From Paraburkholderia sp. SOS3 (GTDB lineage: Bacteria; Pseudomonadota; Gammaproteobacteria; Burkholderiales; Burkholderiaceae), in NCBI RefSeq assembly GCF_001922345.1, contig NZ_CP018811.1, forward strand, positions 744,001 to 808,000: 64,000 nucleotides of DNA, read 5' to 3'. How positions within the stretch are numbered: the stretch's first letter is position 1; each line of letters opens with the position of its first letter. Position numbers and translations under genes: made by a program. Below the pieces are notes generated by a model that saw only the letters and a list, made by a program, of their open reading frames with translations, did not search any database and was not told the origin of the DNA. This document shows, piece by piece, positions 35,646 through 45,045 of the stretch.

Positions 35646-37160
35646 ATGAACGTCAAAACGTTGTCACGCAGTGCGGTTGCCGCGGCTGTCGCCGTCGCGC
35701 TGTCCGCCGGCTATGTGGCCGGCCGCCACAATATGCAGGCGCCCGAGGTCATTCAGCCAGCCCAGGCGGCCGCGATGATGCCGGCCGAAGCGGCCGCCAA
35801 GACCGGCATTCCCGATTTCTCCGGCCTCGTCGAAACGTATGGGCCGGCGGTGGTCAACATCAGCGCGAAGCATGTGGTGAAGCGCACGGCATTGCGCAGC
35901 GGCGGCGGTGGCAATAACCAGCTGCCGATCGATCCGAGCGATCCTTTCTATCAGTTCTACAAGCACTTCTTCGGCAATGTGCCGGGCATGCAAGGCCCCG
36001 GCGGCGACGACGGCGGCGACTCGCCCGATACGCCGAGCGCAAGCCTCGGCTCGGGCTTCATCATCAGCAGCGACGGCTACATCCTGACCAATGCGCACGT
36101 CGTCGACGGCGCGAACGTGGTGACGGTGAAGTTGACCGACAAGCGCGAATATCACGCGAAGGTCGTCGGCGCGGACAAGCAGTCGGACGTCGCCGTGCTG
36201 AAGATCGATGCGAAGGATCTGCCGACCGTGAAGATCGGCGACCCGCGTCAAAGCAAGGTCGGCCAGTGGGTCGTCGCGATCGGCTCGCCGTACGGGTTCG
36301 AGAACACGGTGACATCGGGCATCATCAGCGCGAAATCGCGTTCGCTGCCCAACGAGAACTACACGCCGTTCATCCAGACCGACGTGCCGGTGAATCCCGG
36401 TAATTCGGGCGGTCCGCTGTTCAACCTGCAAGGCGAAGTGATCGGCATCAACTCGATGATCTACTCGCAGACGGGCGGCTTCCAGGGCCTTTCGTTCGCT
36501 ATCCCGATCAACGAAGCGATGAAGGTCAAGGACGATCTCGTGAAGACCGGCCATGTGAGTCGCGGCCGCCTCGGCGTCGCGGTGCAGGGCCTGAACCAGA
36601 CGCTGGCCGATTCGTTCGGTCTGAAGCAGCCGCAGGGCGCGCTCATCAGCTCGGTCGACAAGGATGGCCCGGCGGCGAAGGCGGGCCTGCAGCCCGGCGA
36701 CGTGATCACCGCGGTCAATGGCACGGCGATTTCCGACTCGTCGGATCTGCCGACGCAGATCGCGAACCTGAAGCCCGGTACGACGGCCGACGTGACGGTG
36801 TGGCGCGACAAGGCGTCGAAGGACATCAAGGTGACGATCGGCTCGTTCTCGGACACGAAGGTCGCTTCGAACGACGAGTCGTCGTCGCAGGTGCAAGGGC
36901 GTCTCGGTGTCGCGGTGCGTCCGCTTACGCCGCAGGAGAAGAGCGGCGCGTCGGTCTCGCACGGCTTGCTCGTCCAGCAGGCGGGCGGCGCGGCGGCCAG
37001 CGCCGGCATCCAGCCCGGCGACGTGATTCTCGCGGTGAACGGCCGTCCGGTGTCGAACGTCGACCAGTTGAAGCAGGCGGTGTCGCAGGCCGGTAACAGC
37101 CTTGCGCTGCTGATCCAGCGCGACAACGCGCAGATCTTCGTGCCGGTCGACCTCGGCTGA
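35646..37160 (+). CDS. Periplasmic serine protease/chaperone, HtrA/DegP family
   Basis: A 504-residue periplasmic protease that degrades or refolds damaged envelope proteins. A signal or anchor segment covers residues 8-26. The trypsin-like domain has the triad His151 (TNAHVV), Asp181 (SDVAVLKI) and Ser254 (NPGNSGGPLF). Two PDZ domains follow, starting near RGRLGVAVQGLNQT and QGRLGVAVRPLTPQ, each with a GLQPGDVI- or GIQPGDVI-type loop. A Gly/Asp-rich loop of about 20 residues in the LA-loop region is typical of DegP/MucD. It lies downstream of a QseBC-like system and a matching box, which suggests envelope-stress control. Confidence 0.95.
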   Translation: MNVKTLSRSAVAAAVAVALSAGYVAGRHNMQAPEVIQPAQAAAMMPAEAAAKTGIPDFSGLVETYGPAVVNISAKHVVKRTALRSGGGGNNQLPIDPSDPFYQFYKHFFGNVPGMQGPGGDDGGDSPDTPSASLGSGFIISSDGYILTNAHVVDGANVVTVKLTDKREYHAKVVGADKQSDVAVLKIDAKDLPTVKIGDPRQSKVGQWVVAIGSPYGFENTVTSGIISAKSRSLPNENYTPFIQTDVPVNPGNSGGPLFNLQGEVIGINSMIYSQTGGFQGLSFAIPINEAMKVKDDLVKTGHVSRGRLGVAVQGLNQTLADSFGLKQPQGALISSVDKDGPAAKAGLQPGDVITAVNGTAISDSSDLPTQIANLKPGTTADVTVWRDKASKDIKVTIGSFSDTKVASNDESSSQVQGRLGVAVRPLTPQEKSGASVSHGLLVQQAGGAAASAGIQPGDVILAVNGRPVSNVDQLKQAVSQAGNSLALLIQRDNAQIFVPVDLG

Positions 37161-37319
37161 TCGGGCGAGGGCGGCCGGCGGGGCGCCGCTGCAGGGCACG
37201 TAGTCGCATCCGCGTGCCCGGTGTCCCGCCGGCCCGTAAAGGGACAGCAAGCGGGTATGCCGCTTGCTGCTCGGGTTGGATTTCCACCGTTCGGGGAAGC
37301 CCGAAAAAGGAGCTGACCA

Positions 37320-37832
37320 ATGAAAATTTCTCCGTCCCAATTCAACCGTCGTATCGCCGTAGTCGCATCTGTGGTGGCGGCGACGGCGTTGTCCGCGGGC
37401 TTTGCATCAAGTGCGTTTGCGCAGAGCGCAAGCAGTGTCACCGGCGGCACCACGACAGACAGCACGAGTGCCGGCAATGCCAATGGCGGCGGCCTGCCGC
37501 AGATCCAGCAGCAAGGCGACGTGTCGTACACGTCCGGGGGCGTCGGCCTCGACGAGTCGCACGCGCTTCGTGCGGCCGAACATAGCTGGCCGCTATCGCT
37601 GCGCTTTACCGGCCCCGGTTCCGACTATCTGGCCGACGTGCATGTGAAGATCTCCGACGCGCATAGCGGCGACATGCTCGATGCGACCTCGCGCGGCCCC
37701 TATATGCTCGTCAAATTGCGCCCGGGGCGCTACACGGTCCAAGCGTCGTATAAAGGCGACGCGCAGACAAAAACCGTTACCGTGCCGGCGAAGGGCACCG
37801 CCAAGGCGGCTTTCTACTGGCGATCGCAGTAA
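37320..37832 (+). CDS. Exported carboxypeptidase-regulatory-like (beta-sandwich) protein
   Basis: A 170-residue secreted or periplasmic protein. The signal peptide ends near SSAFA at about residue 36. A Ser/Thr/Gly-rich linker of about 35 residues leads to a small beta-sandwich domain from about residue 85, with DVHVKISDAHSGDML, PYMLVKLRPGRYTVQASYKG and KTVTVPAKGTAKAAFYW. This is the pattern of carboxypeptidase regulatory-like or DUF4198-type folds that bind ligands or stabilise partner proteins. It has no catalytic motif. It follows htrA by 159 bases and a strong terminator follows it, so it may be part of the same stress response. Confidence 0.85.
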   Translation: MKISPSQFNRRIAVVASVVAATALSAGFASSAFAQSASSVTGGTTTDSTSAGNANGGGLPQIQQQGDVSYTSGGVGLDESHALRAAEHSWPLSLRFTGPGSDYLADVHVKISDAHSGDMLDATSRGPYMLVKLRPGRYTVQASYKGDAQTKTVTVPAKGTAKAAFYWRSQ

Positions 37833-38163
37833 GCTGTGATCCGCGACGCCCGCGCGACCGGCAGGCGCGGATCAACGGGAGCAAACCCCGGGAGCAGCCT
37901 CGGGAGCAAACCCGACACGGCGCCGATGCAAGCCCCGATGTAAGCCAACTGAAGCGAATTGTTGCGAGTGTGCGGGAGCGCGCGCAACCAGCGACGGTTT
38001 GATCGATAATTGAGCCACGGACCCTCGGTCCGTGGCTTTTTGTTTTGAAAGCGTACGTTGCGAGAAAGTCGGCTGGTCTGCTGCAACTGCACCGGCCGCT
38101 GCCTCAGGCGCGCGGCATGCAACATGCGACACGCGGCATCAGATTCATTCCGGAGCGGGTGAC
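37833..38163. other. 331-base spacer with a terminator
   Basis: The region after the carboxypeptidase-regulatory-like gene contains a near-duplicated word around 37878-37915 (GGGAGCAAACCC and similar) and the strong terminator listed separately. Beyond the terminator, the 120 bases before the DUF427 gene should hold its promoter; none is clear. Confidence 0.35.
38013..38046 (+). terminator. Intrinsic terminator before the DUF427 gene
   Basis: AGCCACGGACC and its exact complement (11 bp) surround the loop CTC, followed by TTTTTGTTTT. It closes the transcript carrying the 37.3-37.8 kb gene. Confidence 0.92.
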
Positions 38164-38616
38164 ATGAGCGGTGTTCCGACCAACGGCGGCCAAGGCCGCG
38201 ACGCCTCGCAGCAACGCGGCGCCGCGCGTCATGGCTCGACCGGCGAGCCGGCGCCGCAAGGCGCGCAGTGCGGGCATCTGGTCGGCATCTCGCGCAATCC
38301 GCACCGGGTCCGGGTCATCCATCAAGGCATCACCTTTGCCGACACCCAGGCTGCATTGACGGTCGCCGAAGCCGGCGCGCCCGATACCTTCTACTTCCCG
38401 CGCGCCGACGTCAACATGGCGCGCCTCGAACGCTCGAACCACACGTCCCGATGTCCGCACAAAGGCGACGCATCGTATTTTCATCTGCGCACTGAGGACG
38501 GAATCGTGGAAAACGCCGCATGGAGTTATGAGGCCCCGATCGACGGAGCCGAAGCAATCAAAGGCTATCTGGCGTTTTACGCGTCGCGTGTCGACCGCAT
38601 CGATCAGACATCCTGA
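38164..38616 (+). CDS. DUF427 domain protein
   Basis: A 150-residue cytosolic protein. After about 45 disordered residues, the DUF427 domain appears: HRVRVIHQGITFADTQAALTV, TFYFPRADVNMARLERSNHTS, the conserved CPHKGDASYFHL, ENAAWSYEAP, and the terminal GYLAFYASRVDRI. The conserved Cys-Pro-His-Lys-Gly segment suggests a ligand or metal site, but no reaction is established that I can name. The gene is the first of a pair with the CoxG-like gene, 32 bases apart. Confidence 0.9.
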   Translation: MSGVPTNGGQGRDASQQRGAARHGSTGEPAPQGAQCGHLVGISRNPHRVRVIHQGITFADTQAALTVAEAGAPDTFYFPRADVNMARLERSNHTSRCPHKGDASYFHLRTEDGIVENAAWSYEAPIDGAEAIKGYLAFYASRVDRIDQTS

Positions 38617-38648
38617 TCCCGCGGTCGAGAGCTTATCGGGAGGCGGCC

Positions 38649-39383
38649 ATGGAACTAACGAATGCGCTAAGAGTTCCGCTTGCACAGTCTGAAGTCTGGG
38701 ATGCGATGCAGGATCTCGCGTTGCTGCGCGCGAGTCTCGACAACTGCGAGTCGTTCACGCGTCTCGCGGGCGGCGAATACGCGCTGACGCTGACCGTGCC
38801 GCTCGGGCCACTGCGTGCGCATTACGAAGTGCGCGCACACATTGCGAGCGACAACGGCACCGCGCCCGACCGGCCGCATCGCACGCTGAACTTCAAGGCG
38901 CGCGCGGGCGGAGTCGGCTCGCTGCGTGGCCAGATCGACGTCGCGCTGCGCGCAGACGACGAGGCGTCCGACAAGACGCCGAGCACGCGTATCGACTACT
39001 CGGTCTGGGCGACTTCGACGGGGCCGCTTGCCGAATTGCCGGCGCGGCAGATCGAGAATGCGCTGCACGAACTGGCCGACGATTTTTTCACCGAGTTCTG
39101 CGCAGTCGTGCAGGCAAAGCACGGGCAAGGCCCGAACCAGTCGCGCGACACGCTGCCGCGGCGCCAGCATGTGTTCCTTCGGCCGATCAGTCTGGCCGGC
39201 GTGGCGCGCCGCACGCGGCATGACCATGGCGGCGCGCTGACCGGCCGCGCGATGCATTCGACGTTTGCGGCGCGCGCGCATCACGATCACACGCCGCACG
39301 TGGTCCCGCATTGGGCGTGGGCCGCGATGATTTTCTTCGTCGCGTTGCTGCTGTACGTGGCGCGCTGGTTCAGCGGCAGTTAG
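38649..39383 (+). CDS. CoxG/SRPBCC-domain protein with C-terminal membrane anchor
   Basis: A 244-residue protein whose first 150 residues look like the CoxG (carbon monoxide dehydrogenase subunit G) type of START/SRPBCC fold: LTNALRVPLAQSEVWDAMQDL at the start, GGEYALTLTVPLGPLRAHYEV, GSLRGQIDVALR and the C-terminal helix ARQIENALHELADDFFTEFC. A linker rich in Arg and His leads to one hydrophobic helix, PHWAWAAMIFFVALLLYVARWF, at the extreme C-terminus that should anchor it in the membrane. CoxG helps molybdenum enzyme maturation in other bacteria, but no CO dehydrogenase genes are nearby, so the role is unknown. Confidence 0.82.
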   Translation: MELTNALRVPLAQSEVWDAMQDLALLRASLDNCESFTRLAGGEYALTLTVPLGPLRAHYEVRAHIASDNGTAPDRPHRTLNFKARAGGVGSLRGQIDVALRADDEASDKTPSTRIDYSVWATSTGPLAELPARQIENALHELADDFFTEFCAVVQAKHGQGPNQSRDTLPRRQHVFLRPISLAGVARRTRHDHGGALTGRAMHSTFAARAHHDHTPHVVPHWAWAAMIFFVALLLYVARWFSGS

Positions 39384-39402
39384 GCGGCGCTCGCGCCGCG
39401 GA

Positions 39403-40065
39403 TCATGGCTGCGGCGCCGGCTCGTCGCCGCGCTCGACTCTCAACGTGGGGCTGTATCGCAGCATGTCGATCACGGCCTCGACCATGTCGTGCGCGTGCT
39501 TGCCGAAGTCGACCGAACACGGCAGGAACAGCATGTCGCGTAGCGCGCCGCTCACGAACGAATGCAGGATCGAGGCGGCGCGCGCCGTATCGAGGTCCGC
39601 CGGCAACTGTCCCTTCGACACCGCGTTGCGCAACCCACCCGCGATGTTCGCCATACCCTCGCGCATATCGTTCTGATGGCGCGCCATGACCGGCCCCATT
39701 TCCTCGACGAACTCGCACTTCAGAAACAGGATGTCGAACACGCGGCGCTGCCGCGGATCGACTGCGGTGTTGCGCAGCACGGTGGTCAGGATGTCGACGA
39801 GCTTGCCGAGCGGATCCGGTTCCTGCGGATCGAGCGATGCCGCCTTCAGTTCGTCGAGCGGCATCAGCACGCGGTCGAACATGGCGGTGAAGAGATCGCC
39901 TTTGTTGTCGAAATGCCAGTAGATCGCGCCGCGCGTAACGCCCGCGGCCTGGGCGATATCTGAAAGCGAAGTGCGAGAAACCCCCTTCTCGAAGAACACC
40001 TGTTCGGCCGCATCGAGAATGCGGCTTCGCGTCTCCTGTGCTTCTTCCTTGGTTCGTCGGACCAT
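39403..40065 (-). CDS. TetR-family repressor of the adjacent RND pump (AcrR/BpeR-like)
   Basis: A 220-residue regulator. The N-terminal HTH lies in TRSRILDAAEQVFFEKGVSRTSLSDIAQAAGVTRGAIYWHFDNKGDLF (residues about 12-57), almost identical in pattern to AcrR and BpeR. The ligand domain follows and includes the family's RQRRVFDILFLKCEFVEEM. It is divergent from the efflux operon, and an AcrR-like operator sits in the shared region, so it should repress the pump and be released by pump substrates. An Ala/Pro-rich tail ends the protein. Confidence 0.93.
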   Translation of the reverse strand: MVRRTKEEAQETRSRILDAAEQVFFEKGVSRTSLSDIAQAAGVTRGAIYWHFDNKGDLFTAMFDRVLMPLDELKAASLDPQEPDPLGKLVDILTTVLRNTAVDPRQRRVFDILFLKCEFVEEMGPVMARHQNDMREGMANIAGGLRNAVSKGQLPADLDTARAASILHSFVSGALRDMLFLPCSVDFGKHAHDMVEAVIDMLRYSPTLRVERGDEPAPQP

Positions 40066-40195
40066 TCTTCAGACCTGCCTGTATTGCTGGTTTTCCCTGA
40101 GGATTTTAAACGTCGATGATAAAGATCATCTCGTGTAGTCGTTCTCATGGGAACTGCTTTTGCGTAGACACCCACCGGGACATCACGAACAAACT

Positions 40196-40225
40196 TTTAC
40201 ATGCATTCGTGAACGTATCTATAAT
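40196..40225 (+). promoter_or_regulatory. Efflux operon promoter with AcrR-type operator
   Basis: The -10 TATAAT (40220-40225) is preceded at 17 bases by TTACAT (40197-40202). The same stretch, 40198-40221, holds two 12-base half-sites, TACATGCATTCG and TGAACGTATCTA, that closely follow the known AcrR operator of E. coli (a 24-bp palindrome beginning TACATACATT). Repressor binding would cover the promoter. The predicted transcript start is near 40232. Confidence 0.75.
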
Positions 40226-40515
40226 AGCACCCTAAACGATCGGATGATCCAACTCACCCGACCGGTTAACCGCTGCCATACGTGCTTTCAATAGCCTTTG
40301 CATCGCCTTTCCGACGCAGTGCGTCGGCGATGCAGGTGCGGCGGCTTTCCCGGTCTGGCGCAATTCGAAGAGTGGTGCTCCCGCAGCAATCGCATCCATG
40401 GACTTCCGGTCGCGGGCGTCGCAAGACGCCCGTGCGCGCTGTCGCGATTGCGCCGCTTTGTCCTGCCTGATCCTCGCGATCCTGCTTGATCCTGCGCCGT
40501 GATCCAGCCGCCGTC

Positions 40516-40540
40516 ACGCGGTGGCCGTGCGCGTTTTTTT
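40516..40540 (+). terminator. Weak terminator-like element in the efflux leader
   Basis: ACGCG and CGCGT form a 5-bp stem with a 9-base loop, followed by seven T, only 28 bases before the adaptor start codon. The stem is short, so termination would be inefficient. In this place it could act as an attenuator. Confidence 0.3.
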
Positions 40541-40568
40541 CTTCTCAGTCTCTGACAGAGGTCGCTCC

Positions 40569-41786
40569 ATGCGCGTCAAACGGGTATCCATCCGCTGGGC
40601 ATCGTTCAGCCTGCTTCCTGCCGCGGCGCTCGCCGCGCTGCTGACGGCCTGCGGACCAAAACAATCAGCTCCTCCGCCGCAAGACCCCGAAGTCGGTGTC
40701 GTGACCGTCCAGCCGACGCCGGTGCCCGTCGTCACCGAACTGCCGGGTCGTACGAGCGCGTACCTCGTCGCCCAGGTGCGCGCGCGCGTCGACGGCATCG
40801 TGCTGCGGCGCGAGTTCGTCGAAGGTAGTGAAGTCAAAGCCGGTCAGCGGCTGTACAAGATCGATCCGGCGCCGTACATCGCGGCGCTCAACAACGCGAA
40901 GGCCGCACTGGCGAAGGCGCAGGCGAATCTCGCCACGACCACCGCGCAGGCGAACCGCTACAAGGTGCTCGTTGCCGCAAATGCGGTCAGCAAGCAGGAC
41001 TACGACAACGCGGTCGCGTCGGAAGGCCAGGCGGCGGCCGACGTCGCCGCGGGCAAGGCCTCGGTCGATACCGCGCAGATCAACCTGGGCTATACCGATG
41101 TCGTGTCGCCGGTCACGGGCCGCGTCGGCATCTCGCAGGTCACGCCGGGCGCCTATGTGCAGGCCAGTCAGGCCACGCTGATGTCGACGGTCCAGCAGCT
41201 CGACCCGATGTATGTCGACCTCACGCAGTCGAGCCTGCAGGGGCTGAAGCTGCGCCGCGACGTCCAGTCCGGCCGTCTCAAGACCACGGGTCCGAACGCG
41301 GCGAAGGTCACGCTGATCCTCGAAGACGGCCGTCCGTACGGCGAGACCGGCAAGCTGCAGTTCACCGACGTCACGGTCGACCAGACGACGGGCTCGGTCA
41401 CGATCCGCGCGATCTTCGACAACAAGGACCGTGTGCTGTTGCCGGGCATGTTCGTGCGCGCGCGCATTCAGGAAGGCATCAACGACGCCGCGCTGCTCGT
41501 GCCGCAAGTCGGCGTGACGCACGACCAGAAGGGGCAGGCCACCGCGCTCGTCGTCGGCAAGGACAACAAGGTCGAGCTGCGCACGCTCGTCACGTCGGGT
41601 ACCTACGGCTCGAACTGGGTCGTCGAAGACGGCTTGCAGCCGGGCGACCGCGTGATCGTACAGGGCGTCGACAAGGTTCATCCTGGCAACAAGGTCAAGA
41701 CCGTCGCCGCGCAGCTTCCTGCCACCCCCGCTTCCGAGGCGGCCGCACAAGCCGCCTCGGGCGCCTCCGCTGCATCGGGCGCGTAA
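40569..41786 (+). CDS. RND efflux periplasmic adaptor (AcrA/BpeA-like lipoprotein)
   Basis: The 405-residue membrane-fusion component that bridges the RND pump and the outer-membrane channel. A lipoprotein signal ends at LLTACG (Cys near residue 28). The chain shows the usual order: TELPGRTSAYLVAQVRARVDGIVLRREFVEGSEVKAGQ (beta-barrel and lipoyl half), a coiled-coil hairpin rich in Ala and Lys (residues about 95-170), the second lipoyl half, the membrane-proximal domain, and an Ala/Ser-rich tail. The ATG at 40569 has an AGAGG site upstream. It is the first gene of a three-gene operon. Match to AcrA/MexA/BpeA is clear; exact drug range is not. Confidence 0.95.
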   Translation: MRVKRVSIRWASFSLLPAAALAALLTACGPKQSAPPPQDPEVGVVTVQPTPVPVVTELPGRTSAYLVAQVRARVDGIVLRREFVEGSEVKAGQRLYKIDPAPYIAALNNAKAALAKAQANLATTTAQANRYKVLVAANAVSKQDYDNAVASEGQAAADVAAGKASVDTAQINLGYTDVVSPVTGRVGISQVTPGAYVQASQATLMSTVQQLDPMYVDLTQSSLQGLKLRRDVQSGRLKTTGPNAAKVTLILEDGRPYGETGKLQFTDVTVDQTTGSVTIRAIFDNKDRVLLPGMFVRARIQEGINDAALLVPQVGVTHDQKGQATALVVGKDNKVELRTLVTSGTYGSNWVVEDGLQPGDRVIVQGVDKVHPGNKVKTVAAQLPATPASEAAAQAASGASAASGA

Positions 41787-41819
41787 CCATCGGGCGCGTA
41801 ACAATAGGGAGCCTGTTAC

Positions 41820-44800
41820 ATGGCAAAGTTTTTTATCGATCGCCCGATTTTCGCGTGGGTGATCGCCATCGTGCTGATGCTGGCGGGTCTTGCGTCGATT
41901 TTCACGCTGCCCATCGCGCAGTACCCGACCATCGCGCCGCCGTCCATCCAGATCAGCGCGACGTATCCGGGCGCATCGGCGAAGACGGTCGAAAACACCG
42001 TCACCCAGGTGATCGAGCAGCAGATGAGCGGCCTCGACCACCTGCTGTATCTGTCGTCGACATCCGATGACTCCGGTACCGCGACGATCACGCTGACCTT
42101 CGCGGCCGGGACGAACCCGGACATCGCGCAGGTGCAGGTGCAGAACAAGCTGCAGCTGGCCACGCCGCTTCTGCCGCAGGTCGTTCAGCAGCTCGGCACG
42201 AAGGTGACGAAGTCGAGCAGCAGCTTCCTGCTCGTGCTTGCGTTCGTGTCGCAGGACGGCAGCATGAGCAAGTACGACCTCGCGAACTACGTCGCGTCGC
42301 ACATCCAGGATCCGTTGAGCCGGATCGACGGTGTCGGCACGGTCACGCTGTTCGGCACGCAATACGCGATGCGGATCTGGCTCGACGCGAACAAGCTGAC
42401 GAACTACAGCCTGACGCCCGTCGACGTGCAGAACGCGATCCTCGCGCAGAACGTGCAGGTGGCAGGCGGCTCGCTCGGCGGCACGCCGTCGATACCGGGT
42501 CAGGTGCTGCAGGCCACGATCACCGAGGCGTCGCTGCTCACCACGCCGGAGCAGTTCGGCAACATTCTGCTGAAGGTGAATCAGGACGGTTCGCAGGTGC
42601 GCCTGAAGGACGTTGCGCGCATCGATCTCGGCGGCGAAAACTATAACTTCGACACGAAGTACAACGGTGCGCCGACGGCCGGCTTCGGCATTCAGCTCGC
42701 AACGGGCGCGAACGCGCTGCAGACCGCGAAGCTCGTGCGCCAGAAGATCGACCAGCTCGCGCCGTACTTCCCGCACGGCCTCGTCGTCAAGTATCCGTAC
42801 GACACGACGCCGTTCGTGCGGCTGTCGATCGAGGAAGTGGTGAAGACGCTGCTCGAGGGCATCGTGCTCGTGTTCCTCGTGATGTATCTGTTCCTGCAGA
42901 ACCTGCGCGCGACGCTGATCCCGACCATCGCGGTGCCGGTCGTGCTGCTCGGCACCTTCGCGATCATGAGCGTGGTGGGTTTCTCGATCAACGTGCTGTC
43001 GATGTTCGGTCTCGTGCTCGCGATCGGCCTGCTGGTGGACGATGCGATCGTGGTGGTCGAGAACGTCGAGCGCGTCATGACGGAGGAGGGCCTGTCGCCT
43101 CGGGAAGCCACCCGCAAGGCAATGGATCAGATCACGGGCGCGCTGATCGGCGTGGCGCTGGTGCTGTCCGCGGTGTTCGTGCCGGTGGCGTTCTCGGGCG
43201 GCTCGGTCGGCGCCATTTACCGGCAGTTCTCGCTGACTATCGTCGCCGCGATGGTGCTGTCGGTGCTCGTCGCGCTGATTCTGACGCCGGCGCTGTGCGC
43301 GACGATCCTCAAGCCGATCCCGCAGGGCCATCACGAAGAGAAGAAGGGTTTCTTCGGCTGGTTCAACCGCACGTTCGACAGAAGCCGCGACAAGTATCAC
43401 CAGGGCGTGCACCACGTCATCAAGCGTTCGACGCGCTGGCTCATCATCTATCTCGTGGTGATCGTCGCGGTGGGCATGCTGTTCGCGCGGCTGCCGAAGT
43501 CGTTCCTGCCCGATGAAGACCAGGGCACGATGTTCGTGCTCGTGCAGACGCCGGTCGGTTCGACGCAGGAAACGACGGCGCGCGCGCTGAAAGACATCTC
43601 CGACTACCTGCTCAACGACGAAAAGGCCATTGTCGAGTCGACCTTCACCGTGAACGGCTTCAGCTTTGCGGGCCGAGGCCAGAACGCGGGTCTCGTGTTC
43701 GTGCGGATGAAGGACTACGCGCAGCGCCAGCATTCGGACCAGAAGGTGCAGGCGCTGGTCGGCCGTCTCTTCCAGCATTTCTCGACGTACAAGACCGCCA
43801 CGGTGTTCCCGGTGAATCCGCCGTCGATTCCCGAACTCGGCACGGCCGCGGGCTTCGACTTCGAGTTGCAGGACCGGGCGGGCGTCGGTCACGAGGTGCT
43901 GATGCAGGCGCGCAACCAGCTGCTCGGCATGGCCGCGAAAGATCCGACGCTCGCGCAGGTGCGCCCGAACGGCCTGAACGATACGCCGCAGTTCAAGGTG
44001 ACGATCGACCGGGAAAAGGCGCTGGCGCTTGGCGTGACGCCCGCGTCGATCGACCAGACGTTTTCGATCGCATGGGCCTCGGCGTACGTGAACAACTTTC
44101 TCGATACCGATAGCCGGATCAAAAAGGTCTACGTACAGGCCGACGCGCCGTTCCGCATGACGCCCGACAATCTCAACGACTGGTACGTGCGCAATACGGC
44201 GGGCGGAATGGTGCCGTTCTCCGCGTTCACGACGGGCCAGTGGATTTACGGTTCGCCGAAGCTCGAGCGCTACAACGGTATTTCGTCGATCGAGATTCAG
44301 GGGCAGGCGGCGCCGGGCAAGAGTACCGGCCAGGCGATGGCGGCGATGGAAGCGCTCGCGAAAAAGCTGCCCGCGGGCATCGGCTACGACTGGACCGGAT
44401 TGTCGTTCCAGGAAATCCAGTCCGGTTCGCAGGCCCCGATTCTGTACGGCATCTCGATCCTCGTCGTGTTCCTGTGTCTCGCGGCGCTGTACGAAAGCTG
44501 GTCGATTCCGTTCTCGGTGATCATGGTCGTGCCGCTCGGCGTGCTCGGCGCGCTGCTCGCGGCGACGCTGCGCGGGCTCGAGAACGACGTGTTCTTCCAG
44601 GTGGGTCTGCTCACGACGGTCGGTCTGTCCGCGAAGAACGCGATTCTGATCGTCGAGTTCGCGCGCGAGCTGCAGCAGGGGCAGGGCATGGGACCGATCG
44701 AAGCCGCGCTCGAAGCGGCGCGTCTGCGCTTGCGGCCGATCCTGATGACGTCGCTGGCGTTCATTCTCGGCGTGATGCCGCTTGCGATCAGTAACGGCGC

Positions 44801-45044
44801 CGGCTCGGCGAGCCAGCATGCGATCGGCACCGGCGTGATCGGCGGCATGCTGACCGCGACGTTCCTCGCGATCTTCATGATCCCGATGTTCTTCGTCGTG
44901 ATCCGCGGCAGCTTCAGCGGTGAGAAGGAAGATCCGGACGAGGCGCTCGCGCATTACAACGAGCATCATCCGCATGATCCGTCGGGCGGCGCTCCGTCGG
45001 GCGGTGCCGGCGACGGCGGCGGCTCGGGCAAGGAAGGACACTAA
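41820..45044 (+). CDS. RND multidrug efflux permease (HAE1 family, AcrB/BpeB-like)
   Basis: A 1074-residue inner-membrane proton-driven pump. It begins [20 protein letters not shown], has 12 membrane helices in the standard 1+5+1+5 layout, and carries the proton-relay aspartates in helix 4 ([19 protein letters not shown], Asp near 407/408) and the matching lysine region in helix 10 ([14 protein letters not shown]). The porter domains include [15 protein letters not shown] and [21 protein letters not shown], with the latter typical of AcrB-type drug pockets. The C-terminal tail is His/Gly/Asp-rich. Together with the adaptor and channel genes it forms a complete tripartite pump. The sequence group resembles BpeB; drug specificity cannot be read directly. 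Confidence 0.97.
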   Translation: MAKFFIDRPIFAWVIAIVLMLAGLASIFTLPIAQYPTIAPPSIQISATYPGASAKTVENTVTQVIEQQMSGLDHLLYLSSTSDDSGTATITLTFAAGTNPDIAQVQVQNKLQLATPLLPQVVQQLGTKVTKSSSSFLLVLAFVSQDGSMSKYDLANYVASHIQDPLSRIDGVGTVTLFGTQYAMRIWLDANKLTNYSLTPVDVQNAILAQNVQVAGGSLGGTPSIPGQVLQATITEASLLTTPEQFGNILLKVNQDGSQVRLKDVARIDLGGENYNFDTKYNGAPTAGFGIQLATGANALQTAKLVRQKIDQLAPYFPHGLVVKYPYDTTPFVRLSIEEVVKTLLEGIVLVFLVMYLFLQNLRATLIPTIAVPVVLLGTFAIMSVVGFSINVLSMFGLVLAIGLLVDDAIVVVENVERVMTEEGLSPREATRKAMDQITGALIGVALVLSAVFVPVAFSGGSVGAIYRQFSLTIVAAMVLSVLVALILTPALCATILKPIPQGHHEEKKGFFGWFNRTFDRSRDKYHQGVHHVIKRSTRWLIIYLVVIVAVGMLFARLPKSFLPDEDQGTMFVLVQTPVGSTQETTARALKDISDYLLNDEKAIVESTFTVNGFSFAGRGQNAGLVFVRMKDYAQRQHSDQKVQALVGRLFQHFSTYKTATVFPVNPPSIPELGTAAGFDFELQDRAGVGHEVLMQARNQLLGMAAKDPTLAQVRPNGLNDTPQFKVTIDREKALALGVTPASIDQTFSIAWASAYVNNFLDTDSRIKKVYVQADAPFRMTPDNLNDWYVRNTAGGMVPFSAFTTGQWIYGSPKLERYNGISSIEIQGQAAPGKSTGQAMAAMEALAKKLPAGIGYDWTGLSFQEIQSGSQAPILYGISILVVFLCLAALYESWSIPFSVIMVVPLGVLGALLAATLRGLENDVFFQVGLLTTVGLSAKNAILIVEFARELQQGQGMGPIEAALEAARLRLRPILMTSLAFILGVMPLAISNGAGSASQHAIGTGVIGGMLTATFLAIFMIPMFFVVIRGSFSGEKEDPDEALAHYNEHHPHDPSGGAPSGGAGDGGGSGKEGH

Positions 45045-45045
45045 G

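Larger units (their letters stand above)
40066..40568. promoter_or_regulatory. 503-base divergent regulatory region of the efflux operon
   Basis: Besides the operator and promoter at 40196-40225, it holds GATGAT-N4-ATCATC (40115-40130), 50 bases before the TetR gene, a possible second operator or part of its promoter. The operon side carries a leader of about 337 bases with stem-loops: a long imperfect hairpin pairing GCATCG with CGATGC and CCGACGC with GCGTCGG, and GGGCGTC-GCAA-GACGCCC with a GNRA loop. No gene is supported in it. Confidence 0.6.
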
